A stretch of 64,000 nucleotides of DNA from JASHSH01 sp036490215. GTDB lineage: Bacteria; Pseudomonadota; Alphaproteobacteria; Rhodospirillales; Magnetospirillaceae. The notes beneath the pieces were generated by a model. It was not told the origin of the DNA, did no database searches, and saw only the letters and a program-made list of their open reading frames with translations. Of this stretch, positions 43,159 to 51,945 are shown in pieces. Where the stretch lies: contig DASXEH010000018.1 in assembly GCA_036490215.1 (NCBI GenBank), positions 62,001 to 126,000 on the forward strand. The letters are read 5' to 3'. A program made the translations under genes and the position numbers. Each line of letters opens with the position of its first letter. Position 1 is the first letter of the stretch.

Positions 43159-44085
43159 CTAAGCGGTTTGTGCATGCTGCCGGATGAAATGGCCGATGGT
43201 GACGTGGGCCGGCGTAGCTTCCCGGATCGCATGACCCAGACGGAGGAAGCCATGGATCTGTCCTGGAAAGTCGAGATGCTGCGTCGGAACACCCGCTGCA
43301 ATCAGGCGCCGGGCAAATGCGACACCTTCGTCGTGAAGGGGATCGAAACCAGCGGTGGTGATCAATATTGGAGGCAGCCCTGTGAGGTCGCTCTCCAGCA
43401 GCCGCGGCGGCGAGGCGCCCTCCGGCAGATAGTGTCGCCAATACCAGCGCATGGATTCTGTTTCGAGACGATACCCCGTCGCGCGAGACCGCGCTGAGGG
43501 GGTATTGAGGGCCGGATCGATGACAGGGTTGATCATCACGAGAGCGCCGAGCCGCATACTTTCGTCACGGGCGCGCAGAGCTGCCAGGGCAACGAGATAG
43601 GCGCCTGCGCTGTCGCCGGCGAGCACAATTGGGTGGGAAGCGGTCGAGGTTCGATCACGGAGCACGGCCAAGACTTCGTCGAGCGCCACGGGATGCTTGG
43701 CTTCCGGCGCCAGGGCATAATCCACGGCGATCAGGGTCGTCGAAGAGCGATTGGCGTGAATGCGGCAGACACGATCGTAACTGTCCGTCGTTCCGGTGAC
43801 GAAGCCGCCGCCGTGGATGTAAATCGTAGTCCCCGCCGGATTGCGCGGACGATAAACGCGGACGGGAACGCCGGCACAGCGCCGGTCCTCGACATGATCG
43901 ATTGCTTCGACCGGCATACTGATGGACGCGGCGGCGCGCTCGTGACGGTCGCGCGCCTCGGCTGGCGTGCCCAGATGCAGAGGAGGAAGAGGATTCGCCT
44001 TCAGCAGTTCCAGATAAGCCGCGACATCGGGATCGAGACGCGGCTCGTTTCCAGATGGCGCGGCATTGATCGGTGTCTGCTGCAT
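43159..44085 (-). CDS. Alpha/beta hydrolase, hormone-sensitive-lipase family
   Basis: This esterase has 308 residues. The oxyanion motif HGGGF is in TTIYIHGGGFVTG, the nucleophile in LAGDSAGAYL, the acid in TAGFDPLHDEG and the histidine in FPGQIHGFLRLGH. These define the HSL/Aes-type family of carboxylesterases. The start at 44085 (MQQTPINAAP) has an AAGGA ribosome site; an extension to 44136 would overlap the upstream gene. It probably hydrolyses an ester or lactone intermediate. Confidence 0.86.
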   Translation of the reverse strand: MQQTPINAAPSGNEPRLDPDVAAYLELLKANPLPPLHLGTPAEARDRHERAAASISMPVEAIDHVEDRRCAGVPVRVYRPRNPAGTTIYIHGGGFVTGTTDSYDRVCRIHANRSSTTLIAVDYALAPEAKHPVALDEVLAVLRDRTSTASHPIVLAGDSAGAYLVALAALRARDESMRLGALVMINPVIDPALNTPSARSRATGYRLETESMRWYWRHYLPEGASPPRLLESDLTGLPPILITTAGFDPLHDEGVAFARRLIAAGVPTQHLDFPGQIHGFLRLGHAIREATPAHVTIGHFIRQHAQTA

Positions 44086-44111
44086 AGCAGGCGAATCCTT
44101 TTCCCTTCGCC

Positions 44112-45377
44112 TTACTTGTCGATGACGGCCTTCCACAGATCGACCTCGGTCCCATAGCGATCGAGCAGAGCGAGCGTCATATGGCGGCCGACTTCGAAGA
44201 CGGCGCCGGGCACGTCGGCCGCATCGGCCAGACCGATGACGGCTTCCAGGTCTTTCAGGATGTCGCTCGGGGTTACGGCGCCCTTTCCACCGTCGAGTGC
44301 CTTCACCATGCCAAGCAAAGAATCGTTGCCGGCCGAACCGCTTTCCAGGAAGAAGGCAGCATCCTTGGCCTTCACGCCCATGCGGCCCAAGATGCGCACG
44401 GCTTCAGCCGAAACTAGCGCCTGTATGGCCACCACACCACCGACGATCTGATTGAGCACCGACTCGCGGGTTCCTCCGGATGCGAACGGAGTCTTGGCGC
44501 GCTCACCGATCTTGGCACCTTTCTCCAACCAGCGGACCACGATCATGTGATAGTCGTCGCCCATGCCGTGAGCGGCCGTGCCGCGATATTCCGCCAGGGC
44601 GAGACCGGTAAAATGCGCCGGCAATTTCATCTCGGTTGCGAACTGCGTATAGAGTTTCATGTCCTTGATTAGGAAGCGCGTGCTGAAGAAGCCAGGCCCC
44701 AGGTTATTTGGGAGCACATGATCGATGATGTGATTGTGCAACGGCCAACTATCTCCCCCTTTGGCATGCAGCGCATCGGTCACGTCTTTCATCGCGAAGC
44801 CGTATTGCTGCGCCAGCGCGAGCGCTTCGGTGATGGCAATGTCGAGCGTAGCGACGACCATGTTGTTGACCAGCTTGAGTGCCTTGGCCGCGCCGAGCGA
44901 CCCGACCATCATCAGATCGGTGGCGATGGCATCGAAGGCAGGTTTCAATTTGGCGGAAATCTGCGCAGGGCCCCCCATGAAGAGGGACAAGGTGCCGTTT
45001 GTCGCGCCGCCGATGCTCTTGGTCATGCCGGCCGAAATCGTATCGACCTTGAGGGCGCCAAGCTGTTTGCCGACATGCTCGATGGTGCTCGGGCCGATCG
45101 TGCTGAAATCGACGAAGGTCTGACCGGGCGCAGCAGTTTTCGCGATCTCGTCGACTACGGCGCGCGTGTGTCTGTCCGCGGGCACTACGCTGAAGATGCC
45201 GTCGGCGCCCTTGATGGCATCGGCAATCGACGATGCGACCCGCGCGGAACCCTTCATCTCGGCTGCGTGCTCTGGAACAATATCATAGACGGAAAGTTCG
45301 ATGCCTTTGGCCTGCGCCAACCGCTTCGCCATGCGGAGGCCCATGGCCCCAAGACCGATGAATGCGATGTTTGTCAC
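44112..45377 (-). CDS. Beta-hydroxyacid dehydrogenase with duplicated C-terminal domain
   Basis: This protein has about 421 residues, against about 300 for ordinary hydroxyisobutyrate dehydrogenases. It begins with the usual NAD motif IAFIGLGAMGLRMAKRL and has the AAKALKLVNN lysine motif. The helical substrate domain seems to occur twice: a first copy at about residues 170-280 and a second from about 310 (AIQALVSAEAVRILGRMGV, quoted in part, then LADAADVPGAVFEVGRHM). The GTG start at 45377 follows GGAAAGGAAC; an ATG at 45401 without a ribosome site is the alternative. A TTGTC/GACAA palindrome lies upstream at 45542. Confidence 0.82.
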   Translation of the reverse strand: MTNIAFIGLGAMGLRMAKRLAQAKGIELSVYDIVPEHAAEMKGSARVASSIADAIKGADGIFSVVPADRHTRAVVDEIAKTAAPGQTFVDFSTIGPSTIEHVGKQLGALKVDTISAGMTKSIGGATNGTLSLFMGGPAQISAKLKPAFDAIATDLMMVGSLGAAKALKLVNNMVVATLDIAITEALALAQQYGFAMKDVTDALHAKGGDSWPLHNHIIDHVLPNNLGPGFFSTRFLIKDMKLYTQFATEMKLPAHFTGLALAEYRGTAAHGMGDDYHMIVVRWLEKGAKIGERAKTPFASGGTRESVLNQIVGGVVAIQALVSAEAVRILGRMGVKAKDAAFFLESGSAGNDSLLGMVKALDGGKGAVTPSDILKDLEAVIGLADAADVPGAVFEVGRHMTLALLDRYGTEVDLWKAVIDK

Positions 45378-45541
45378 GTTCCGTTCCTTTCCAAGTGTCA
45401 TGCCGCGTGAGATGAAAGTCTGAGGCCGGGCGAAGCCGGCGATCGGCGCATTGTCCGGAGGTGGGGCGCCTCTACGTCTCGTTTCCTAAGCCTTACGTTC
45501 AGGAGCCGGAGAATGGCCTTATGGAGCGCCGGCTCTGACAC

Positions 45542-45562
45542 ATTGTCGTTCTGTCTGACAAT
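45542..45562. promoter_or_regulatory. Candidate operator ATTGTC-N9-GACAAT
   Basis: ATTGTC at 45542-45547 and GACAAT at 45557-45562 form a perfect inverted repeat around GTTCTGTCT. It lies about 165 bp upstream of the - strand gene that starts at 45377. CTGTCTG here is shared with the 47428-47434 site (other strand) and the 52897-52903 site (other strand). The remaining part of the gap, 45402-45651, shows no gene. Confidence 0.4.
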
Positions 45563-45651
45563 AATACGATGCTGAGAAACGAGTCAATCGAACGACCTCT
45601 TCGCCACGCGCGTTTCAGTTATGCCTCTTCATTCGCGCAGTTTCGTCGGAC

Positions 45652-45680
45652 AAAAAAGGCGCCGGCACGATGCCGGCGCC
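45652..45680 (-). terminator. Rho-independent terminator for the 46534-45707 transcript
   Basis: GGCGCCGGCA at 45658-45667 and TGCCGGCGCC at 45671-45680 form a perfect 10-bp stem with a 3-nt loop. On the - strand it is followed by six T residues (45657-45652). It begins 27 bp after the hydrolase stop codon. Confidence 0.92.
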
Positions 45681-45706
45681 TATGTCGCGACGCACGACGA
45701 GAAAGC

Positions 45707-46534
45707 TTATTCGTAGAAACCTTCCGTTGATTTGGTCAGCGATTCGAACTGCTCGCGATCATGACCGAACCAGACTTCGTAGCCGGTGTCGTCGGCGAGC
45801 GATCGAATGCGATTGAGTGTTCGCACGAAACCGGCCGAATCGTTCATGAAGCCCGCCATCTTGATCGGCGGTCCATAGACGGTGCGGTTGTAGCAGGCGT
45901 CCGATACCAGAAGGATGCCGGGCCGGCTGCGGAAGTCCACTTTCAAACCGAGCATGCCCGCGGCGTGGCCGACACCGAAATTAAGAATCCGCACACCATC
46001 AGCGAGTTTCACATCGCCTTGTTCCGGCGTGATCAGCTGCCAGTTCAGTTCATTCTTCAACCAGGTATCGGTGTCCTTCCAGACATAGGACCCCGAATTG
46101 CGGAGTGCATATTGGCGGAGCGCCATCGAAAATTCGTCCTGATGGATGATGACCTGCGATTTCCGGAAATACTCCACGCAACCCGCATGATCGTTGTGCA
46201 AATGAGAGAGCACCACATAACGCATCTGATCCGGGCCATAGCCTAGTGCTTCAAGTCGATTAGGAAGATGGCATTCCTCGCCGCCGTGATAGGGGAACAG
46301 GCGCTGGAAATCTGCAGGCCAACGGCCATTTGGGCCCATGCATTCAGGATGGCAGCCGGTGTCGTAAAGGATATTACCGTCCGGGTGCTCGATAAGATGG
46401 GCGGTAACCGGGATGTCGACAATCTGTCCAGGGGGATTGGGGGTGCCGGGGGAGGCTATTACCGTGCCGGGGATCAGCATGTTGATGTCGACGCTGATAT
46501 TGCCGAGATCGAGTACATGAAGCTTCAGCGCCAT
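45707..46534 (-). CDS. N-acyl-homoserine-lactonase-like metallo-hydrolase
   Basis: From ATG 46534 (MALKLHVLDLG; ribosome site GGCGAGGA) this protein has 275 residues. The zinc motif is His111, His113, Asp115, His116 in LSHLHNDHAGCV. The N-terminal half has the LYDTGCHPE turn typical of AiiA/AttM-type lactonases. Later ligands are in VGHAAGML and LLVSDACYN. It may open a lactone of the pathway or quench acyl-homoserine lactones. An extension to 46594 has no family match. Confidence 0.84.
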   Translation of the reverse strand: MALKLHVLDLGNISVDINMLIPGTVIASPGTPNPPGQIVDIPVTAHLIEHPDGNILYDTGCHPECMGPNGRWPADFQRLFPYHGGEECHLPNRLEALGYGPDQMRYVVLSHLHNDHAGCVEYFRKSQVIIHQDEFSMALRQYALRNSGSYVWKDTDTWLKNELNWQLITPEQGDVKLADGVRILNFGVGHAAGMLGLKVDFRSRPGILLVSDACYNRTVYGPPIKMAGFMNDSAGFVRTLNRIRSLADDTGYEVWFGHDREQFESLTKSTEGFYE

Positions 46535-46616
46535 GGGTTCCTCGCCTTCTGGATTGAGTTCATATTTGAGCCACCTTACCGAAAGAAGATCCAAGTTCGG
46601 TCATGCGAATTTGTCG

Positions 46617-47369
46617 TCAGCGCGCTGCGAATCCGCCATCGACAAGATGACAACTGCCGGTGATCAGCGACGCGTGATCGGATAGCAAGAAGACGATCAA
46701 CTCAGCAACTTCCTCCGGCTTCCCCAACCGTCCGATGGGGTGAAGATTGCCGAGGCTTTTGCGCACATCGGCCGGCGCGGTGGCCAGCATCGGCGTGTCG
46801 ATGTAGCCGGGGCACACGGCGTTGACGCGCACGCTTTGTTTCGCTGCTTCCAGCGCGGCGGTCTTCGTCAGCCCAACCACACCGTGCTTGCTGGCGACAT
46901 AAGCAGCCGACTTTTCCTGACCGCGCACACCCAGAATTGATGCCAGGTTCACGACCGAACCTCTGCCGCGCTTGGTCATATGCGCGAGCTGATAGTGCAG
47001 CCCGTAGAAGACGCCGTTGAGATTGACGTCGATTGTGCGCCGCCAGTTCTCCAGATCGCCATCGGCAACGGTCACTTCCAGATTGCCGCCGATGCCGGCG
47101 TTGTTCACCGCATGATCGAGCCCGCCATAGATGTCGATCGCGTGCTGCACGGCGCGCCGCGAATCCTCAGGCCGCGTTGTATCCACCTCCAGGGCCGCGG
47201 CTTTCGCGCCGACGCCCCTTAACGTTGTTACCGTCTTTTCGGCTGCCGCAAAATTAATATCAGCCACGATCACCGTCGCGCCGCGCGCCGCCAACAGGAG
47301 CGATACGGCCGCCCCGATTCCCGATCCCCCGCCTGTGACCAGTGCGATACGATTTGCAAAGTCCGACAT
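46617..47369 (-). CDS. Short-chain dehydrogenase/reductase
   Basis: From ATG 47369 (AGAGAGGAACG ribosome site) this classical SDR has 250 residues. Motifs are VTGGGSGIGAAVSLL, NNAGIGGN, NLASILGV (Ser) and AAYVASKHGV (Tyr, Lys). Asp in VADINF favours NAD(H). The gene is divergent to the third ribose-type binding-protein gene, and the gap between them is rich in operator-like repeats. It is followed by the lactonase-like gene in the same direction. Confidence 0.88.
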   Translation of the reverse strand: MSDFANRIALVTGGGSGIGAAVSLLLAARGATVIVADINFAAAEKTVTTLRGVGAKAAALEVDTTRPEDSRRAVQHAIDIYGGLDHAVNNAGIGGNLEVTVADGDLENWRRTIDVNLNGVFYGLHYQLAHMTKRGRGSVVNLASILGVRGQEKSAAYVASKHGVVGLTKTAALEAAKQSVRVNAVCPGYIDTPMLATAPADVRKSLGNLHPIGRLGKPEEVAELIVFLLSDHASLITGSCHLVDGGFAAR

Positions 47370-47411
47370 CGTTCCTCTCTCTGCGCGCCACACACCATTG
47401 ACGGCCATGAT

Positions 47412-47491
47412 CTGTCAGATTGTCATACAGACAGTCGATCTTTGTCAAAACCTGCCTTGACCATATTGAATGATCGTCATACAAGACGACG
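47412..47491. promoter_or_regulatory. Operator-rich divergent promoter (SDR / binding protein)
   Basis: CTGTC at 47412-47416 and GACAG at 47430-47434 are inverted repeats. On the - strand, GACTGTCTGTATGACAATC spans 47436-47418. A second element, CGTCATACAAGACG at 47475-47488, reads TCTTGTATGACG on the - strand and matches TCTTGTATGA at 35320-35329. Both elements lie between the SDR gene and the binding-protein gene, and either of the two GntR proteins could bind them. Confidence 0.45.
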
Positions 47492-47593
47492 ACCGGCGAG
47501 CCGTTCTTTTTTGCCCTTTATGCATGCCGGCTCCATAAATGATCGGCCGCGCGGGCATTGAGACATGCCGGCGGCGCAAACGAAGGGGAGCGA

Positions 47594-48676
47594 ATGTCGA
47601 TGAAGAAAATGGGAACAATAGCGTCGGCGGCGTTGGCCGCCGCGTTTTTGGCGAGCGGCGTCGGCCAAGTCATGGCGGCGGGTGATGCGGCGGTGTCGAT
47701 CGATGTTGGCACCGACAAGAAGATCGATGTGAAGGGGCCGATCAAGCTCGCTTATTTCGCCCCGGGCACTAACAATTCTTGGCTGCAGGCCGCGGTGCGC
47801 GGCGTTAACGAAGCGATCGCCAAGGTTCCGGGCGCCACCGTCACGGTATTCGACGCGCAGTGGGACGGCGTGAAGCAGTTCAATCAGGTGCAGAATGCGC
47901 TGCAGAGCGGCCGTTTCAATGTGGGCCTGATCGATCCGGTCAATTCGCAGCTGATGTGTAATATCGTGTCAAAGGACGCGGCGAAGTCGAACGTCGTCAT
48001 GTCCAACTTCACACATCCAATCTGTGACCGTTATCCGCAGGAAGGCGAGGGGCGTTATACGCCCGGCACGCTGAATTATGTCGATGCCAATGATACGATC
48101 AATGAGCTGAAGGCTTACGTGAAGTTCATTGCCCAGCAGAATCCCGGCAAGCAGAAGATGGTCACGCTGTCCGGTCCGCCGATCGACGGTATGACCAAGA
48201 ACATCCAGTCGGCCTTCGAACAGCTTAAGAAGGAAGGTTTTGACCCCGATCTGGATCTCGGCAATCTGATCACCACCAACTTCTCGCTCAACGAAGCGCA
48301 GACCAAACTGGCCCCGCTGCTGCAGGCGAATCCGGACATCACCATCGTCTGGGCGCCGGCAACCTCTGACGTCGCGCAGGGCGCGTATGCCGCGATCAAG
48401 GCTGTCGGCCGCGCCGACAAGGTGAAGGTGTACGAGAAGGGCGGTTCACCCTGGGCCGTCAGCATGTTGGCCAAGGGCGATATCGCCGGCTCGCAGCCGC
48501 AATATCCCTACACGATCGGCCGCATCGCCGTAGAACAGATTGCCGACGCTTTCGCCGGCAAACAGGTTCCGCGGTTCGTGCCTGACTACGGCGTGAAGTA
48601 TAACGCTGAGGATCAGGCGCGAGGCTTTCAGTTCCTCGACCAGAAGGCCGCGAAGAGCTTCAAGTCGGAGTATTAA
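47594..48676 (+). CDS. Ribose-type ABC transporter periplasmic binding protein
   Basis: This 360-residue binding protein (peripla_BP_4 class) starts at ATG 47594 after AAGGGGAGCGA. A signal peptide runs to about residue 30 (MSMKKMGTIAS start, cleavage near QVMA-AGDAA). The mature part has IKLAYFAPGTNNSWLQAA, FNVGLIDPVNSQLMC and ITIVWAPATSDVAQGAYAAI, as in sugar-binding proteins of this class. It heads the cluster E operon and is followed by a strong intercistronic hairpin. Confidence 0.88.
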   Translation: MSMKKMGTIASAALAAAFLASGVGQVMAAGDAAVSIDVGTDKKIDVKGPIKLAYFAPGTNNSWLQAAVRGVNEAIAKVPGATVTVFDAQWDGVKQFNQVQNALQSGRFNVGLIDPVNSQLMCNIVSKDAAKSNVVMSNFTHPICDRYPQEGEGRYTPGTLNYVDANDTINELKAYVKFIAQQNPGKQKMVTLSGPPIDGMTKNIQSAFEQLKKEGFDPDLDLGNLITTNFSLNEAQTKLAPLLQANPDITIVWAPATSDVAQGAYAAIKAVGRADKVKVYEKGGSPWAVSMLAKGDIAGSQPQYPYTIGRIAVEQIADAFAGKQVPRFVPDYGVKYNAEDQARGFQFLDQKAAKSFKSEY

Positions 48677-48756
48677 TCGGGGTATCAGCTGGTTCCGGCC
48701 GTGGTGCGCTTATCCTCCCTGGTGGCGCAGCAAAAACCGGAACCGGCGACCATCAT

Positions 48757-48786
48757 CGTGCCGGGGCGGAAGTCCGTCCCGGCACG
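48757..48786 (+). other. Intercistronic hairpin between binding protein and ATPase
   Basis: CGTGCCGGG at 48757-48765 pairs with CCCGGCACG at 48778-48786, and the inner bases CGGA/TCCG extend the stem. No T-run follows. A second inverted pair, GGTTCCGG at 48691 and CCGGAACC at 48737, lies in the same 148-bp gap. The position suggests protection of the upstream mRNA or partial attenuation of the ATPase and permease. Confidence 0.6.
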
Positions 48787-48824
48787 ACGAGCGGATTTTC
48801 AGATGCGTTTGAAACGGTAGCCAC

Positions 48825-50456
48825 GTGCAACAGAACCCTGCCGACAGCGCCCGCCGTCATGGAACCGACAGCGAAGCCACAGACTTCGCGCTGGAGTGCA
48901 TTGGTTTGGTCAAGACCTTCGGCGGCGTGCGTGCCGTCCGCGGTGTCGATCTGACTGTGCCGCGCGGTACGGTTGAGGCGTTGGTCGGGCAGAACGGCGC
49001 CGGCAAATCGACTTTGATCGGCATCCTGACCGGACGTATCACGCAGACTACCGGTCAACTCCGCATTCTCGGTGTTAGGCCGCAAGCGGGCGATCCGCGC
49101 GCTTCGCGCGAAGCCGGCCTTGTGGCGATCTATCAGGAATTGACTTTGGTGCCTGCTCTCAGCGCCGAGGAGAACGTCTTCCTTGGCATGACGCCGAAGA
49201 TCGCCGGCTTCGTCGATCGGCCAACGATGCGGCGGCGTCATCTCGAACTCTGCCGCCGGCTGAACATCAATATTCCGCCACGTGCCGCAGCCAAGGATTT
49301 GTCCGTTGCCGACGGGCAACTGCTTGAAATCATGCGTGCGCTGGCAGCCGAGGCGAAGATCATCCTGCTCGATGAGCCGACTGCAGCGCTGTCGGTGGCC
49401 GAACGCAATGCTCTATTGAAGATCATCCGCGAGCTGCGATCGCAGGGCGTAACGATGGTTTTCATCTCGCACAATCTCGAGGAAGTGTTGAGCGTGGCGG
49501 ACCACGTGACGGTACTGCGCGACGGGACCGTAGCCGGCTCCGGTCAGGTAGCCGAATGGACGCGTGAGCGTCTGGTGCGGACCATGCTGGGAGACAAGGC
49601 TAAAGGTTTAGCGAAGCAACTGCTAGGCGAGGACGATGGCGGCGGGCATGAGGCGCCGGCTGCGCCCGCCATCGCTCGCCACTCGGACAAGCCGGCGATC
49701 CTTGAAGCGACCGGCGTGACGTTGGAGGGTCTGATCTCCGACATCGATATCATCGTTCGTCCCGGTGAGGTCGTCGGCCTCGGCGGGGTGGCCGGATCGG
49801 GCCGTTCAACTTTGATGCGTTGCCTGGCCGGGGCCGAACCATCGTCACAGGGAACGATGCGCGTTGACGGCAAGGCGGTGTCCTGGCCGCGCGCCGTCGA
49901 TACGGCGCTGCGCAACGGCATAGCGCTGATTCCCGAGGACCGTAAAAACCATGGTCTGGTTCTTCGCATGCGGGCCATGGATAACATCGCCATGGCCAAT
50001 TTCGGCCGCGTATCCCGATGGGGTTGGCTGTCGGATCGGCACATGCGGGACTATGAAGCACAGTTCGTCGGCGATTTCGGTTTCGATCCGGCGCGGTTGG
50101 GGGCGCCCGCCGAAACGCTTTCGGGCGGCAACCAACAGAAACTGCTCCTGGCCCGCTGGCGTTACGAAACGCCCCGGGTCATTCTGGCCGATGAACCGAC
50201 TCGCGGCGTCGATGTGGGCGCCAAAGAAGAAATCCTCCAGTCACTCCGCCGCTTTGCCGACAATGGCGTCGGCGTGGTGATCGCGTCGTCTGAGCTCGAA
50301 GACGTCAGCATGATCGCCGATCGAGTGCTCGTGTTGGCCGAGGGATTTCTGGCCAAGGAATTGGTCCGGGGCTCGCGTCCGGTGCCGGTTCACGAAATTC
50401 TCAGCTTTGCGTTTGCGACCTCACCCGATGAAGTCGCCGGACAGCGAAGCGCATAA
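48825..50456 (+). CDS. Ribose-type ABC transporter ATP-binding protein, two NBDs
   Basis: This RbsA-class ATPase has 543 residues. NBD1 has LVGQNGAGKSTLIG, signature-like LSVADGQLLEIMRAL and IILLDEPTAALS. NBD2 has a degenerate P-loop GVAGSGRST, signature LSGGNQQKLLLARW and VILADEPTRGVDVGAK. The domain linker (about residues 265-290) is longer than usual and rich in Gly/Ala/Pro. The start is a GTG with a poor ribosome site. The permease gene follows after 5 bp. Confidence 0.88.
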   Translation: MQQNPADSARRHGTDSEATDFALECIGLVKTFGGVRAVRGVDLTVPRGTVEALVGQNGAGKSTLIGILTGRITQTTGQLRILGVRPQAGDPRASREAGLVAIYQELTLVPALSAEENVFLGMTPKIAGFVDRPTMRRRHLELCRRLNINIPPRAAAKDLSVADGQLLEIMRALAAEAKIILLDEPTAALSVAERNALLKIIRELRSQGVTMVFISHNLEEVLSVADHVTVLRDGTVAGSGQVAEWTRERLVRTMLGDKAKGLAKQLLGEDDGGGHEAPAAPAIARHSDKPAILEATGVTLEGLISDIDIIVRPGEVVGLGGVAGSGRSTLMRCLAGAEPSSQGTMRVDGKAVSWPRAVDTALRNGIALIPEDRKNHGLVLRMRAMDNIAMANFGRVSRWGWLSDRHMRDYEAQFVGDFGFDPARLGAPAETLSGGNQQKLLLARWRYETPRVILADEPTRGVDVGAKEEILQSLRRFADNGVGVVIASSELEDVSMIADRVLVLAEGFLAKELVRGSRPVPVHEILSFAFATSPDEVAGQRSA

Positions 50457-50461
50457 AAGCG

Positions 50462-51466
50462 ATGGTTACGATGATCGATACACCTCCACGACCTGCGGTG
50501 CCCAATTCTCCGGCAGCTCATTCTCCAGGCTTCCGCAGCCTGCGGCAGCAATTCCTGCATTTGGGAATGGTGTGGGTGCTGATCGCCGTAATCGTGGCTG
50601 CGCAAATCGTCTACCCGGGCTTCTTGGCGCCGAAGAACATCGGCTATATCATTTCGCAAAACGCCCCCACTGGCATCATCGCCGTCGGCATGACCATGGT
50701 GATGATCGCGGGCGGCTTCGATCTCTCGGTCGGTGCGATCTATGCTGCCGGCGCCGTGCTCTACGCCGACATGGCCAATCGCATGCCGTTGCTGCCGGCG
50801 CTGCTGATCGCGATGGGCCTGGGTCTGGTGCTGGGACTGATCAACGGGTTGTTGATCACCAAAGTGCGGGTGAATGCCTTCGTGGCAACATTGGGCACAT
50901 CGTCGGTTTTCGGCGGCGCCACATATATCTATACGCATTCTGGCCCGATCAACGTCAGCGCTACGAATTTCGACTCGCTCGGATTGGGCGTTACGCTCGG
51001 CCTGTCCAATTCGACCTGGATTCTGGCGATCGTCTTTGTTGTCGGGATGGTGGTGCTGTCCAACACGGTGTTCGGCCGATCGCTTTATGTGGTCGGCGGC
51101 AATCCCGAGGCTGCGCGTCTGGCCGGCATGCGGGTCGACCGGCTTAAGGCACTGACCTATGTGATCGTCGGTCTCTGCTCGGCTCTCGGCGGCGCGATTA
51201 TCGCGTCGCGCGTGGGCGTCGGCCAGGCCGAGATCGCCGGCAGCATGTCGCTGGATGTGATCGCAGTCGTGGTGATCGGCGGCACCTCTTTGTTCGGCGG
51301 CGAAGGCGCGATGTGGCGCACGGCAGTCGGTCTGCTGATCGTCGCCTGCTTGGGTAATGTCTGCGACTCGCTTGGCCTGGACGGCAACAGTCAATCGATC
51401 ATCAAAGGTGGGATCATCGTCGGTGCCGTAGCGCTCGATGCGATCTCGCGCCGCAAGAAGCGCTGA
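50462..51466 (+). CDS. Ribose-type ABC transporter permease
   Basis: This RbsC-family permease has 334 residues. The N-terminal 40 residues are polar and proline-rich. Signatures are MIAGGFDLSVGAIYA and VIGGTSLFGGEGAMW. It is the only permease of this importer, so it probably forms a homodimer. The small CMD-like gene follows 64 bp downstream. Confidence 0.88.
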   Translation: MVTMIDTPPRPAVPNSPAAHSPGFRSLRQQFLHLGMVWVLIAVIVAAQIVYPGFLAPKNIGYIISQNAPTGIIAVGMTMVMIAGGFDLSVGAIYAAGAVLYADMANRMPLLPALLIAMGLGLVLGLINGLLITKVRVNAFVATLGTSSVFGGATYIYTHSGPINVSATNFDSLGLGVTLGLSNSTWILAIVFVVGMVVLSNTVFGRSLYVVGGNPEAARLAGMRVDRLKALTYVIVGLCSALGGAIIASRVGVGQAEIAGSMSLDVIAVVVIGGTSLFGGEGAMWRTAVGLLIVACLGNVCDSLGLDGNSQSIIKGGIIVGAVALDAISRRKKR

Positions 51467-51530
51467 CAGGGCGCATATATGATTTTCACGGCCGTTAAAA
51501 CAACATCGTATACGGAGAGGGCCTACGCCG

Positions 51531-51941
51531 ATGGCTGATGGAACGCGTCAGAAGACATACGAAGAAGGTCTCAAGACCCGCCGTGAAGTGCTCGGCGCAA
51601 AGCATGTCGATCAATCGTTGGGGCAGGTCAGTGAATTTTCACGGCCGATTCAGGATCTCGTCACCGAATACTGCTGGGGCGCGATCTGGACGCGGCAAGG
51701 TCTCGATCGTCGAACGCGCAGCTTGCTCAATTTGGCAATGTTGACCGCCCTCAATCGGTCACACGAGTTGGGCGTGCATGTCCGAGGCGCGATCACCAAC
51801 GGATGCACCGAGTCGGAAATCCAGGAAACGCTACTGCAGACCGCCATCTATGTCGGTGTCCCGGCGGCGCTGGAATCTTTCCGCGTCGCCGAGCGGGTGC
51901 TGAAGGAGTTGCAGGCCGCGGAATCGGTCAAAGGAGCCTGA
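51531..51941 (+). CDS. Carboxymuconolactone decarboxylase-family protein
   Basis: This protein of 136 residues is a PcaC-like CMD protein, clearly paralogous to the one at 37932-38354: LKTRREVLGAKHVDQSL matches LKIRREVLGSDYVDTSL, and LDRRTRSLLNLAMLTALNR is nearly the same in both. The ribosome site GGAGAGGG precedes the ATG. It is followed after 4 bp by a hydroxyisobutyrate-dehydrogenase-like gene, the same partner as in cluster D. Confidence 0.86.
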   Translation: MADGTRQKTYEEGLKTRREVLGAKHVDQSLGQVSEFSRPIQDLVTEYCWGAIWTRQGLDRRTRSLLNLAMLTALNRSHELGVHVRGAITNGCTESEIQETLLQTAIYVGVPAALESFRVAERVLKELQAAESVKGA

Positions 51942-51945
51942 CCGC

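Noticed and set aside
45752..46246. Quorum-quenching locus based on the lactonase-like gene
   Set aside because: No luxI/luxR-type genes occur in the window, and three such hydrolases all sit in catabolic operons, so a metabolic lactone is the simpler substrate.
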